From: Coriolopsis trogii
Lineage: Eukaryota; Basidiomycota; Agaricomycetes; Polyporales; Polyporaceae
Assembly (NCBI GenBank): GCA_020543525.1
Contig: JAHYIO010000008.1
Coordinates: 620,001 to 684,000 of the forward strand
DNA length: 64,000 nt
Reading direction: 5' to 3'
This document shows, piece by piece, positions 13,890 to 25,939 of the stretch. The notes beneath the pieces were generated by a model. That model saw only the letters and a list, made by a program, of their open reading frames with translations. It was not told the origin of the DNA and did no database searches. The translations under genes and the position numbers were made by a program. The stretch's first letter is position 1; each line of letters begins with the position of its first letter.

Positions 13890-15346
13890 ATGATGCCCTC
13901 CCTCACCATGCATGTCTTCATCGAACTCAACCCCCTCAACGTCTTCCTGCTCTCGATCCTGGCGATCGTCTGCGTCCTCAACATCGTCCTCCTCTTGGTC
14001 CTCGCCGTCATCGCACCCCTCGCCGTTGTCCTCTGGTTCTTCCTCGGTACTCGCCTGGCCCTCGACAGGACTCGACAAATCCTCTGTCTGGTCATCTTCG
14101 GACTTGGCACTGTTACGAACAAGACACTCCATCTCTTATCGGCATCGCTCCTCAACGGCATCGTCCTCGCCTATCGACTCGGACGCCATGTCGTCTGCGC
14201 CACGATCAAGGCCTTCGTATTCTCCCGCTTCGCCCTTTGGCGGGCGACGATTCGCCTCGTCTCTGCCGTCGGACTCTGGCTCTTAGTTGCTGCCAGCATC
14301 GCCAAGTCGACGCTCCAGTCGGTCACCATCTGGGCGACCAAGCTGCTACTCCAAGGCTTTGTCGTCGGTCTTTTCCTTCTAGGTGCCTCTGTCGTCAAGT
14401 TGGCTCGCTTCGTTCACCCGTACTCGAAGATTATCGTCCAGATTGGATGGGTCGGATTGGTACAGTTGGCTAGGATCATGGTGGAGGGCGTCTCGGTGAG
14501 CACATTCTCATGTCTTCCTTGGACAGCGCCTGATCAGGGAGTACTATCATAGCTCGCCGATCATCCGGTACCTCCCCAAGCACTAGCCATCTCAACTCGC
14601 TGCCTCCCGATCCCGCCTCGCGACTACTCCCTCATCCTCTCTTTAGTCGCACTCCACGGTACGCATACAGTCGCTCATTCTTCCCTTCCTGCCACTCATG
14701 AGGAATTTCAGGACATGCCATCCGAGCCTCGACCGTCCCTGGCTTCGGTACATTCACAAACGTTGATCTAATCTCCGCCTACCAGTGCAGCTATTACACT
14801 AGCCTCCGCCTCGTTAGCACTATTCAAGCCCGCATGACTAGCAGTGCAATGGAGGTCCTTGTTCTCGGCTCGGCACACTCTATCCTCGTCACTGTAAGCC
14901 TCGGAACCACACACCGTTCTCTCCTCGCATCAAGCACAGCTTCTTCCATCTACGAAGTCGACGATGACAAGACGCTTTGCGAGTCAGTCTCCGACATCAA
15001 GGTCGACTACGAGAAGATACTCTGCGAGTCATTCTCTACTCTCAAGATCGACTCCCCCGAAGAACACGAGATCGTCGGACATCCTTTGGATCAACTTATC
15101 GAGTCTCCCTCCACTTCTGAGAGGAAGAAAGTTGTTCCCTCGCGGATGCGCGCTTTCGCACAAGCTCTCCTCCACATTAGGCCTCCCACCGCAGCAGCAG
15201 CCTGCGAAAAGGCAGCGCAAGTCTGTCCCGAAACTTCTAAGCCTCCGTCCAAGTGGAAGGGTCGCATTCCACACTCAGTCCGCCGGGCACGGAAGCGGGA
15301 GAAGAAGGCTCTGGAGGTAGCGGCGACAACAGCAACGGGGCAATGA
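13890..15346 (+). CDS. Uncharacterised multi-pass membrane protein, copy 2
   Basis: Paralogue of the gene at 10990; family not recognised. Three exons: 13890-14495, 14553-14658, 14712-15346 (448 aa). Exon 2 is 106 nt in both copies and the splice phases agree. Shared segments include RFALWRA, a QSV-IWATK-type stretch, GLVQLARIMVEGVS, ISAYQCSY, TLCESVSDIKVD, VPSRMRAFAQ and WKGRIPHSVRRARKR. Exon 1 is about 90 nt shorter than in copy 1, having lost one membrane-repeat unit, and there are only two CES repeats. The protein is rich in Leu/Val/Ala in the first 200 residues and basic at the C-terminus. Two ATG codons in a row open the frame. Function and location cannot be told from sequence; a membrane protein with a cytosolic tail is the simplest reading. 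Confidence 0.72.
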
Positions 15347-15349
15347 TTT

Positions 15350-16487
15350 CAGGAGACAATACGGACTTCACACACTACTTGTTCCTTCGATCATATACAG
15401 ACTATCCTTCCATATTTTCAGCACTTTCCTGTAGCACTAACACGCCTGTTCTGTTATACCCTCAGTACTATACTACCACACGCACGTCACTACACTAGTC
15501 AACGTACCGCTGACGCGCCTGTACCTTACATATAATATGATGAGTCTGATACACTTCGCAGTTGGACGGGTGTTGGCATCGTCAGATTCGTCACAGGTTC
15601 AACCGTTGTCTTCCCTTGTCTCCGGTGGGACGGGCCGTGCAACCGCCCGATGCTCGGCAAAAGCCGGGACGCTCCGTAGAGTCAATGGTACTTGGACTGT
15701 TTTCTGATGACGACGACCTGAGACCTGACAACCACGATACGCCAGTATCTGTTTCCGACCATTCTCTCGACAACGACAACGACTGGTCTGTCTATATTGA
15801 GGAGGGCCAGGAGGGAGCGGGGGACCCAAGATTCAAGCCATGTTGGTCTGACGATGCGCTCGCTGCGCGCATCTCTGGGGGTCTACTTGTGAGTTGCTCC
15901 CTTTTGATCTACAACACCCGAGCGACATCGGCCTGGAGGTCTGCTGCCCCAAATGTGTGGGATTGGTAAGTCGTCGCACACCTAGGGTCAAGTCGTCAAC
16001 AACGGCGGGGGATGCAGGTTGCTGGAACGCGTCGAGAGCATGCGAGTACTTCGTGGCAAGATCTCGCTAGTAGTGGAGATCCATGTTTGTTTTGCCATGG
16101 CTGATTCACACATAGAGGACATCCGATCGCAAGGCCGTCGCAGAATGGTCTTTGCGGGTAGGTTGTATGTGGAACGCAAATGAAGAAACAGCAAGTATCA
16201 ACCGCACTCCTTGCTTTTTGTTTGGGAAAAGGACAGTGAAGGAACATGAGCGCTTCCAAATACTCGAGGACGTCACTGCACATGACCGACCGAATCACGA
16301 CCTCCGAGCCGCCACCGGTTACGGTGTTGCGTTCAACCACTACCACCATCTCTCCTCATATCCCACCATATTCAGTACTCAGGTACGGGTGCATTACACG
16401 CTGTGGTAACCCCATTTTGTTCTCACTCATTTTTCTTTGATAGCTACCATCCTCGATTCGTAGTACTAGCACTGGTTAGGCCTCGCG
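15350..16487. other. 1.1 kb region without a confident gene
   Basis: Holds an acidic open frame at about 15680-15890 (VSDHSLDNDNDWSVY) that resembles the one at about 12900-13000. It lacks a clear start, splice pattern or family, so it is treated as a relic. The last 300 bases are the promoter of the next F-box gene and resemble the region before 19301. Confidence 0.45.
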
Positions 16488-18447
16488 ATGGTAGAACCAA
16501 GGCTCCCCCTGGACGTTCTCATCGAAATTTGCGAACATCTCTCCCCTGGACCCCTAGTACCTGACCTCAAGTACGAAGAACCCCTGCCTTCGGCCAGAAG
16601 GGAGCGACGCGATGCGCAAAAGACTCTAGCTTGTCTGGCCCGAGTCTGTCACGTGGTCTCCAAATCAGCGCTGGACGTGCTTTGGCAGAGTGTCGACGAC
16701 ATGACAGTCGTCATGAGGGTTCTGCCGACGTTCAGTCAGAGCCTGCGGGAAGATGGCTCCTGGGACTGGGTACGCACTACTCTTTCCCCCTCAAACTCTC
16801 ACGTTCACTGAACGGCGACTGCCACTGCGTAACCAGGATTTCGACCCTCGACCGCCAACGCCAGAAGAGTGGAAGCGGTTCGAGGCGTACGCGTGGCGCG
16901 TGCGCGAGCTCAGGACGACGACCAACGGTGCGGTTAACCGCCTGCTCGAGATGGCACACGAGCTCGAAGCAGGCAGGGCGTTGGACAAGTCGCGCCCGTT
17001 CTTCCCTCGGCTCTACAGGCTCGAGGTCTTCCATCTGGATACAAGGTACCCCCTGGCAGCCTTTTGCTCCCTGAAAGTCTTGCGCCATTTGAGCATAGAT
17101 ATCAACATTCCGGAGCTGAAAAAGAGCTTCAGCCCGAAGGTCGTGTTCAAGTTTAAGCCGGAGACGCCCGCGATGATGGTGCAGATCGTGCGCGACACTT
17201 TCCTGGGGCGCATTGCCAAGGAGCTGCAGCCGTTTTTGGCAAACCTGGAAAGCCTCACCGTCGAGCAGCACCACGGCCTCCTCCGCCACGTCGCACCGTC
17301 GGTCCGCGAGCGCATCCCGTTCTGGACGATGACACACCTCCGCGAGCTCACCGTCGTCCACGAGATTGAGGTTACGATGCGGCTCCTGCAGGCGCTCATG
17401 GACTTCCCGCACCTCCGCCAACTCGCCCTGCGCGTCACCGTGCGCATGGAGCCGGAAGAGCGCGACAACCTCAAGCCTGGGTTCGCGGCCCTTCGCGATC
17501 TGAGCCTCGAAGGCGGCTTCGACCATTGTGTAGCGTTCATCGAGGCCATCCGCCCCCTCCCGCCGCTCGAGCGACTGCGGATAGGCCCGGGTCTGCCGTT
17601 CTTGAACTTGGACGAGAAAGCGGACGCGGAGGTCGAGCGGCGGCGCATGCACGCTCTGCCACCCGTCACGGACGACCACTTGAAGAACATCTGTGCTGCG
17701 TTGCCCGTGACACTGCAGTCGCTCTGCCTCGAGCTGCCGAGGGTGGCGCAAGGGGCGCACGTTCAATCCCCGACGCTGCTCCACCTGTTCCGCTACCTCG
17801 CCGAATCGCGTGCGTCTGGCCTCCGCTCGCTCACACTCGTTTTGGGAGCGTCGTGGAAGTACGTGACGGATGAGGAGCTTCGCTTTCTTTGCGACTGGCC
17901 CAAGGTTCTGTGGCCCGATCTCGTGTCGTTGAGGTTCGTGTACGGATGGACGGACGGAGCTTTGGGAGAACAGGATCCGCCGACTTTGGGTACGCTTGCA
18001 GCTTTTGTGGAGAAGCACCCGGTCTTAGAGCGGTTGGCGATCCCTACCATCAACGTACGGAAGTTTCTACCCCTGCCTCTTCTTCTCTTTAGCGTGGATG
18101 ATCACCAAGGGGGTGGCATCACATTAGAGGCGTACCACACATCTGACGACACAAACGGTTCCCTACCCCGATCCTGTACAAGCTCGTATCTCGCGGGGAC
18201 GTCCTGCCTTTCAGACAATATCCTTTCGGCGGCCAATGGGACGTCTAAGAGGAGGAAGACACGCAGCCTTGAGCTCCTCCGCCTCGACACTCTCCCTCCA
18301 ACGGTGCATGCGGGCGCCCTCGCCGACGAGCTCGACGCACTGTTCCCGCGAGTAAATGTGGTTGATGTGGGCGAGCGGAGGCCGTCGAGGGACAGCGCTG
18401 TGCAATCGCTCCAGCAGGAGCTCCGGTTACTCATGTACCGCTCATGA
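16488..18447 (+). CDS. F-box protein, family 2, copy A
   Basis: Predicted SCF ubiquitin-ligase adaptor. Two exons, 16488-16769 and 16837-18447 (630 aa). Exon 1 encodes the F-box (LPLDVLIEICEHLSPGPL, then CLARVCHVVSKSALDVLWQSV). The phase-0 intron follows a Trp codon. Exon 2 opens with DFDPRPPTPEEWKRFEAYAW, contains the family core ERIPFWTMTHLRELTV and MDFPHLRQL, and a leucine-rich solenoid without regular LRR spacing. It ends DALFPRVNVVDV plus a short coiled tail. The neighbour at 19301 is a tandem duplicate with the same exon plan and a similar upstream region. The substrate is unknown. Confidence 0.85.
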
Positions 18448-18826
18448 AGCAACGAGATGCTAGATCTAGTGGATTTGTTGCATCCGCGATGCAGCCCTGC
18501 AACGGATATAGTATGCAGGATGGGTTCTGGATAACGGATTGAGGGCTGTGGGGATGGCGCAGTAACATCGACGCAGTGGTATGTCTCCCACCTTAACTCC
18601 TCACGTGCAGAGCGACTGTATCATACAGTATATCCACATGGTACCGCGCAGCCATGTGTGGGTGGTCTGGAAAAGCCAACGTTGACGTTGACGCAACTTG
18701 GTTCGCATTAGGCTACAATGTAGTACCACTGGTCCACAAGAGACTGTACTTCTTGCCATTGGAACGGTCCCGCCCTGGCGCACATAATCTGGCCCGTTGA
18801 CTTGCACGTCATATTGTTTGCACCAT

Positions 18827-18894
18827 GATGAACGCCTTTGCGTTGTCACGCTTCGCTCTTTGGCGGAATCATGGTAGAGGCGTCTTGGTGACGG
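18827..18894 (+). pseudogene. Relic of a third copy of the membrane protein family
   Basis: The short segment reads GCCTTTGCGTTGTC, then CGCTTCGCTCTTTGGCGG, then ATCATGGTAGAGGCGTC followed by GGTGACG. In the intact copies these are the RFALWRA region and the end of exon 1 (MVEGVS plus splice donor), which lie about 250 bases apart. The piece is therefore an internally deleted remnant. The surrounding 18450-19300 holds no other gene. Confidence 0.55.
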
Positions 18895-19300
18895 ACCGTA
18901 TAAGCCGAATGTCGGTAAATGCCGGAAACACCTTAACGCCACTACGGCTATGAATCTGATACGATGGATACGGTATCTTTTCCACGTAATACTACAAGCT
19001 TTGGCGACATGACGACGCTCACCATTCCCAGATAGGGCGACCCATGTCTTTGTGTCTCTGTGCCAGGAACCCAGGCTGATATGCATCGAGGACTCGCAGA
19101 ACTCGAAGGGCGTCCTACATGCTCTTTCCGCCCGGTACGGTCGTAAATAGGTGCACAACACGTTGATGACTCGTTGTTGCGTTCACTCCATTACCATCAT
19201 CTCCCTAACCAGAACTCAGGTGCATTGCACGTTGTTTTCCAATCCCGTTCTTCTTTCCACTCATCAAACCGAATTGCATCGGCATCGGTAAGCCCTCGCA

Positions 19301-21266
19301 ATGGCGAAATCGAGACTCACCCTGGACGTTGTCATCGAGATTTGCCAACATCTCTACCCTGGGCCCCTCCTGGAATCCAAGTACGAAGAACCTTTGCCTT
19401 CTGCCAGAAATGAGCGACGAGTTGCGCAAGAGACTCTGGCTCGTCTTGCACGAGTCAGCCACATGGTCTCAAAACCAGCCCTGGACGTCCTGTGGAGGAG
19501 TATCGATGACATGACAGTCGTGATGAAGGTTCTACCCACTTTCTGTCAGGAGTTGTGGGAAGATGGCTTCTGGCACTGGGTGCGCACCACTTTCTCCCAA
19601 CTGGTCGAACATACTACCCATGCTGACCCAATGATTGCCGTTACATAACCAGAACTTCGATCCTCGACTGCCAACGCCAGAAGAGTGGAAACGGTTTGAG
19701 GCGTATGCCTGGCGGGTGCACGAGCTTAGGACGACGGCCAATTTCTCGGTCATCTGTCTGCTCAGCTTGACACAATTTTGGGGCATGGAGTGCGGCAAGT
19801 CGCGCCCGGTCTTCCCTCCGCTCCAGAGGCTCGAGGTCTTCCATATGTCCTCGAACTACCCCCTGGCTGCTTTTTGCTCCCCAAAAGCACTGCGCCGTCT
19901 GAGCATATGGATCGACATACCAGGACTGACAGAGAGCTTCTGCCCGAAGCTCATATTCGAGTTAGCGCGGAAGATGCCCACGGCGATGCGGATCGAGCGC
20001 GATAACTACGTCAAGCGCATCCCAAAGGAACTGCAGCCGTTCCTTGAGAACCTGGAGTGCCTCACCGTCGAGCAGCACCATGGCTTCCTCCGCAACGCCG
20101 AACCCTCCGCTCGCGAGCGCATCTCATTCTGGACGATGACGCACCTCCGCGAACTCACCGTCATCCACGAGATTGCGTTGACGGCTCCGCTACTGCAAGC
20201 CCTCATGGACTTCCCGCACCTCCGCCAGCTCGCTCTGCGCATCACCATGCGCATGAAGCCGGAAGAACGCGACAGCCTCAAGCCCGGGTTCGCGGCGCTT
20301 CGCGATCTGAGTCTCGAAGGCGGCTTAGACCATTGTGTAGTGTTCATCGAGGCCATCCGCCCCCTCCCGCCGCTCGAGCGAGTGCGGATAGGCACGGGCC
20401 TGCCATACTACAGCTTGAGCGAGCACGAAGGCGCAGACATCGAGCGGCGGCGCATGCGCGCACTGGAACGCATCACGGACGACCACCTGAAGCTCCTTTG
20501 CGCCGCGCTGCCCGCGACGCTCCAGTCGCTCTGCCTTGAGCTGTCGAGGGTGGAGGAAGCCGCGCACGTCCAGTGCCCGACGCTGCCCCGGTTGCTCACC
20601 CACCTGGCCGGCTCGCGCGCGTCCGGCTCCGGCCTCCGCTCTCTCACGCTCGCTTTTGGGGCGTGGTGGAGGTACGTGACGGAGGAGGAGCTCCGGATGC
20701 TCTGCGCGCCGAGGGTGCTGTGGCCCGATCTCGTCTCGTTGAGGTTCGTGTACGGGTCGACGAGCGTCGATCTGGACAAGCAGGACCCGCCGAGTTTGTC
20801 GACGCTCGCCGCCCTTGTGGAGACGCACCCGCGCTTGGAGCGACTGTCGATCCCTACCATCGATGTCCGCAAGTTCTCAGCCCTAGAGAGTCCACCATCT
20901 CTCGCCCCGGACACGGAGGCTCTCTCAGACGAGATCATCAGACCAGAGGCGCTTCACACAGAAGAGAACGCAAGCGACGCGCTGCCTCAAACAGAGCAGG
21001 GCCCTAAATTGAGGGAGACGTCCTGTCCCTTAGAGGATCACGATTCCCAGCGGACAGCGGACAGGTGTGACCAGCAGAAACACAGCCTCCAGCTCCTGCG
21101 CCTTGACATTCTCCCCGCGACAGTGCGTGCGGGTGCTCTAGCTGAAGAGCTCGATGCACTGTTCCCAAACGTGAACGTGATTGATGTAGGCGAAGGTAGA
21201 ACGTCGGGGGATAAAGCGGTGCAATCGCTTCAGCAGCAGCTCCAGCTGCTCGTCCACCGCTCGTGA
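19301..21266 (+). CDS. F-box protein, family 2, copy B
   Basis: Tandem duplicate of the gene at 16488, predicted SCF adaptor. Two exons, 19301-19579 and 19653-21266 (630 aa). F-box in exon 1 (LTLDVVIEICQHLYPGPL, RLARVSHMVSKPALDVLWRS), phase-0 intron after Trp, then NFDPRLPTPEEWKRFEAYAW. It keeps ERISFWTMTHLRELTV, MDFPHLRQLAL, a repeated Leu pattern and LFPNVNVIDV at the C-terminus. Divergence from copy A is spread evenly, with a variable linker of about 90 residues before the last 60. The frame is open throughout, so it is presumed functional. Confidence 0.85.
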
Positions 21267-21269
21267 GGC

Positions 21270-22761
21270 AACGAAGGGCCATATGCGCTTGATGCACGCG
21301 TGATGCATCCTCGGCGGCGTACTGGCCGTAGGATTATCGGATAGACGGTGCAGGGACACGCACCTTCAAGTTGCCTCCTGAATGAGGAAGTTTGTCGGTA
21401 TGTTAGTACGAATTGATACGAATATAATACGCGAACGTTCAGTTCGAACGCCTGGTCGACTTACTCGTTGCGTGAGGCATTGAGAGTGGAGACTGAGGTT
21501 ATGAATCTTCACACCGCACGGCCGCGAAACACTTATGCCCACACCCACTGCCCCTTCATTACATCGGCTCGACCCTCATATCCTCAGCTTCCTCTGCGGA
21601 CCTGAATGGCCTCTACAACCTGAGTGAGCGGACGACGTCGCTCAGCTATTGGCAGGGAACCGACGCCGTGCAGGCGACTATCGCGTCAGAGCAACAGTGC
21701 CAGTGGCAAGGGCCTCAAGAGAGCGCGTGGCTCGTCGAAGTTGACCGCTCCGTCATTGGCAATTCGTCGTCGTCGCAGATAACGTGGTCGTGCATACGAC
21801 AGATGGAGGGCTTCGCGCTCGGCGGCCGCGGGGGGGTATGGGGGTATGTGTGCAAGTGTGGGGGTGGTGTTCTATCAAATTTCGTTCCATCCGAGGTCTT
21901 AAGATCCCTGGCATCACATTCTAATTGGAGGAGCGCGAGACGGTGAGGCCATATCAGTCTACACCGCGAGTCGTTCGAGTCGGCTCACGATCGAATCGCG
22001 ACCGCATGCATGCAGTCACGATTGCAACGCTTCTCTTCCTCTCTTCTATGTCGTACGCTGTCGGTACCGGTACCGGTACCGTGGCGACGGAGGCATGGCG
22101 CTAGCTGCGGTACAGTGTACACTGTACGATCAACGCGTCGATTCGACAGTTTTTGCGCAGTGCACGAGGGCTGCGGGGCGAACGGACTGCGTGTTGCTAG
22201 ATTGCTAGATTGGAAACTTTGTGCTTGTATCCTTGTACTACGATCAATTGGAATGGGAGCATAGACTCGGACCGAAGGAGAAAGCATATGTGCACTGTGG
22301 GCATTGGCGGGAGCATGATACACGATGGTTGATTGGTTGCCTGACTGAGTGACTGACCGACTGATGACGATGATGACGAAGGAGGGAGATGGGAAGCACT
22401 TGATCGGAAGGGGCGAGAGACGGGGCACTGGTGATAAGTATAGACAGCAACAAAAGGGGGCACCGAGTCAACGAAAGGATGAGCAGCAGCAGTCGGGGTG
22501 AGCATTTGGTGGGTAGTATGGTAAGGTACGATGTGAGCATTTGTGGGGAGGCCCCGGGCCTCGAGCCAATCCAGGAAGGAGAGAGAGAGAGGAGGGTGGA
22601 GAGTGAGAGTGGGAATGAGCAGATGATCTACGCAAGCGGGAGGGGACGAGCGACATGTACAGCAAACGACGAGCAAGACGACGAAGGAACGAGATGGAGA
22701 AAAAACGCGAGGACGCAGAGGGACCGAACAGGCCAACAGCAAGCACATGGCTACGCCGCGG
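21270..22761. other. 1.5 kb region without a gene
   Basis: No supportable coding sequence. It holds a GGTACC repeat at 22063-22080, short runs of GA and G-rich sequence, and the 3' region of the minus-strand gene that ends at 22762. Confidence 0.55.
22063..22080. repeat. Triple GGTACC repeat
   Basis: Three perfect head-to-tail copies of the palindromic hexamer. Two more copies occur at about 24868-24879 at the other side of the neighbouring gene. Confidence 0.7.
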
Positions 22762-24556
22762 CTACGGCGACGAGCTCTGCGGGAGGGCGGCCATGCTCTT
22801 CCGCTTGAACTTCTTCGTGAGCTCCATCGCCCTCGCCATCCAGTTCACGCTCGATATCCGCTTCTCCTGAATCGTCGTCACCGTCGGGGGCGCGCTCGGG
22901 GGCGGGTTCGGCATGCTGATCGTCGAGCGGCGCGAGCGCGTGCCCTCGGCCTGCGCGTACGCGAACGACACCGCCTGAGGTGTCTTTGGCGCGTCTCCGT
23001 TCGCGTTCGCCTCTTCCCCTTCGTGCTGCTCCGCCTCGGTCGTCGCCTCCTCGACCGACACGCCGATGACGAGCCCGTTGGGGACGGCGAGTATGTCGCG
23101 CGAGCGCGTCTTCGCGCGGGAGAGCCGGCGAGCGATCGTGCGCCCCATCGCTTTGCCGAGCGAGACGCGGCCGGCGATGGTCTCCATCTGGGTGACCTGC
23201 TCCTCGTCGTGCACGTCCTCAACGTGCCGCTGCGTGTCCTCGGTGTCCGACGCGAACGAGTCTGCGCTGCCCGAGTACTTCTGGGCCTGGTAGAAGGCGC
23301 CGGTGCTGCCCGCGTTGATGATCAGCGAGTTCTTGCGCGACGGGAGCTTGCTGGGGTTGTCGAGCGTGCCTGCGGACAGGTCCGTAGCCTGGCGGGCAGG
23401 GTCAGCTCACGTGTCCCAAGAGCGAACCGGGTCCAAGATGGGCAGGACGCGTCCGGGGCTTCCTCCCCCGCTTCAGATCCATCGAACTTCGAACCTTCTC
23501 CGAGAACAAGACACGACGAAATCGGATGCACGCACAAGACCTGCTCACGCGCATGGGCACATTGTGAACACCGTGCGCGTCCCCGTTTCAGCCATGGCAC
23601 ATACCCCCCTCGCCCGCAAGCATCTGTCGCGCGCGTCCATCAGCGGGGCGGTGACGCGCAGACCGTGCACTACTGCCGCGAGGCGTCGCAGAACCACCAC
23701 CATCTGGATGATGGACGAGAACGGCGGGGAACATAGCCGAGGACAAATTCGGCGCATATTCGCAGAAAACAGAACTCTGCACAGAAGGGGATCTGAGAGG
23801 GGAGAAAGAGGGGACGCGAATCGCGCTCTACGTCTGCGTTGGGAATTCGAGTGTGTGTGTGGGCGAACGCGCACGTCGGCTCGGGTGCCGCCGCGCAAAG
23901 AGCGACTGACGACCCTGGGCGCGACACGTCGCAGCAGGGGATGGGACGCGCGCCCAATGGCGTGTTCGCTGTCTCCTGTCTACCATCCACTGTCCATTAT
24001 TGCGTCGAGCGCGGCATTGAGCGTGCAGCACCCCCTCGTCTCCGAGACGTCGAATGCAGGAACGCAGGCAAGAGCTGACGGGAGCGACCGCGACAGGGAG
24101 AGAGACCGGACGGACGTACCTGGCCGAATCTCGACACCGAGATGCTGCCCCTCCGTCTGTCCCGTGCGGGGTCCCTGCCCACGACCGCCGTTGTCTGCGT
24201 GAGCGTGCTCGCGGGCGCTGTTGATGGGGGCGGGGAGGGCTGGCTGGCGTTGGTGTTGGCGGTGCCTGGTCTCGAACGCTGCTCTTCGAGCTGTTCTTCG
24301 TGCGCGCGGCGTTCGCTCTCCTGCTCGACTTTTTGGAATATCTGAGGAGGTGGTATGGTGAGGACCTCGGAGGACACAAGTGCGACGTGGCTGGGCGTAC
24401 CTGCTCGATGTCAGGCGGGACGATTTGGGGGTCTGGGTCGGAGATAGGGGCGTCCGGGGTAGTTGCGGGTTGTGTCTCCTCGGCCATGGCAGGTGCGGGG
24501 ACGTTGAGGCCGACGTCGGCGTCGGGGAGGGTAGAGTCTTGCTGGACGGCAGACAT
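22762..24556 (-). CDS. Conserved, mostly disordered basidiomycete protein of unknown function
   Basis: No function is known to me; the pattern of an acidic N-terminus, an SVSRFGQ motif and a basic C-terminus is familiar from unnamed agaricomycete proteins. Three exons: 24556-24401, 24341-24120, 23388-22762 (334 aa). Exon 1 encodes an acidic Pro/Asp-rich start ending PPDIEQ. Exon 2 continues IFQKVEQESERR, a short predicted helix, then a Ser/Pro-rich linker and GSISVSRFGQ. Exon 3 holds LPSRKNSLI, a VTQM segment, VIGVSVEEATTE and the basic end MELTKKFKRKSMAALP. The second intron (23389-24119, 731 nt) is ten times the usual length here; a missed small exon cannot be excluded. All junctions are phase 0. 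Confidence 0.72.
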
Positions 24557-24559
24557 GGC

Positions 24560-25939
24560 GGAAACTTGAACACGGGAGGGGGAGAGACGGGAGGGTCGGC
24601 GTGAGAGGACGAGAGAGGGGGATATGTATATGACCTTGATTGATGTTCTCGAAGCGGGCGAAGCAAGCATCAACCGAACCCTGTTACAGTTCTCTGGATT
24701 CCCCTCTCAATCCGCTACACCTCTCCAGTTCTGCGTTCTCGCCCCCGCCGTCCCTCGTGGCTTGTGGCCTGTTTGAGTTCTCCATCCAACGAGTGCCTTT
24801 CTGGGCGCCCGAGCGTCGTTTCAGAACACACACTGCCTCTCACAGAAAATCATCGCTGCCTCTCCAGGTACCGGTACCGCGATCTCCATGTGTGCTCGTA
24901 CGCTACGCACTCCGTCCACCCCAAGACCACATCGCCCAGACTTGCTCTCCAGAGCGGTCCGCGCGAGGTTGCTCGACTCTGAGCTCAGCTGAGCTGTGGC
25001 GTTCGCAGGGCACGATCGGAAGCGCATGCATACGAACCCCGCCTCGTGGCTACGCATTCGCAACTCGCGTAGGCTGGCTGTAGCCGCTCGTACGTGTTGC
25101 GCTAAGAATATCAAGTCACATTTCCTCCATCGCATCCGACCCGCATTCCATGTTTCCTAGCCACCGTTCGTGCAAGTACGTCGTTCGCCCGAAAACCCGA
25201 TGGGTCCTTCTTGGATTCTTCCCGAGCCTCTTCTACATCGCGTGCGTCGCGTAGGGTGTATATTGTGGTGATAATATAATGCAGGTTCGCAGCCGCTACA
25301 GGCTACGGCCCAGGAAGGCAGGAGCCGTGGGCGCCGAATTACCTTTTTGCCTTCCGGAATTCCTTCGAGCCTCGCGGAGTTGGGGGGTGCGTTTACGCGT
25401 ACGGAATGCGCCGCCTTCCCCGGACAGAAATACTTGTCCCGAGAGTCTAGTGTCGGGTAGAACGCACCTTTGAGTTTCTGACCGGGAGGCGTGAACGTTG
25501 GATTCGTGTGCGCTGGTACCCTAGAAGTCGCTCGTCTTCTACGGACGGGGTCTCCTCCGCGCGGTGAAGGTGGCTTGTACGAAAGACGGCGTGTTGTCCT
25601 GAGAGACCAAAGGCTATCGGGAATTCTGTTCCCGTTCGCTGACTGCTTGCAGAATACATGTGTGCAAGTAGGCTTTCGAGGCTTTTAAGCCCTTTGGTAT
25701 GTAGTGACTACCTAATATGTGCTATGGGCACTTACACAGACGCAAGATAGAGCTTACATAACATTTACTCGATCATTTTCTCGGTAAGTCGAGAATACTG
25801 ACGTAAGGTTGACCGTGTAATTATAACGAGCTTAACAGAGTAACTATTGGTCCGCTAAGTGATCCCTCAGGCCTCATCACTGGCACTAAGTACCTTCTGA
25901 CTTGCTCGCGCACCAGCAGGCCGCAGCCTCAGCACCACC
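24560..25939. other. 1.4 kb intergenic region between divergent genes
   Basis: Divergent promoter space between the disordered protein gene and the small gene at 25940. No coding sequence could be supported. A doubled GGTACC is at about 24868-24879. Confidence 0.55.

Noticed and set aside
16777..18018. 413-codon open frame on the minus strand
   Set aside because: Antisense shadow of the F-box gene at 16488; no motif.
23303..24202. 299-codon plus-strand frame
   Set aside because: It spans the long intron and parts of two exons of the minus-strand gene, and has no recognisable domain.
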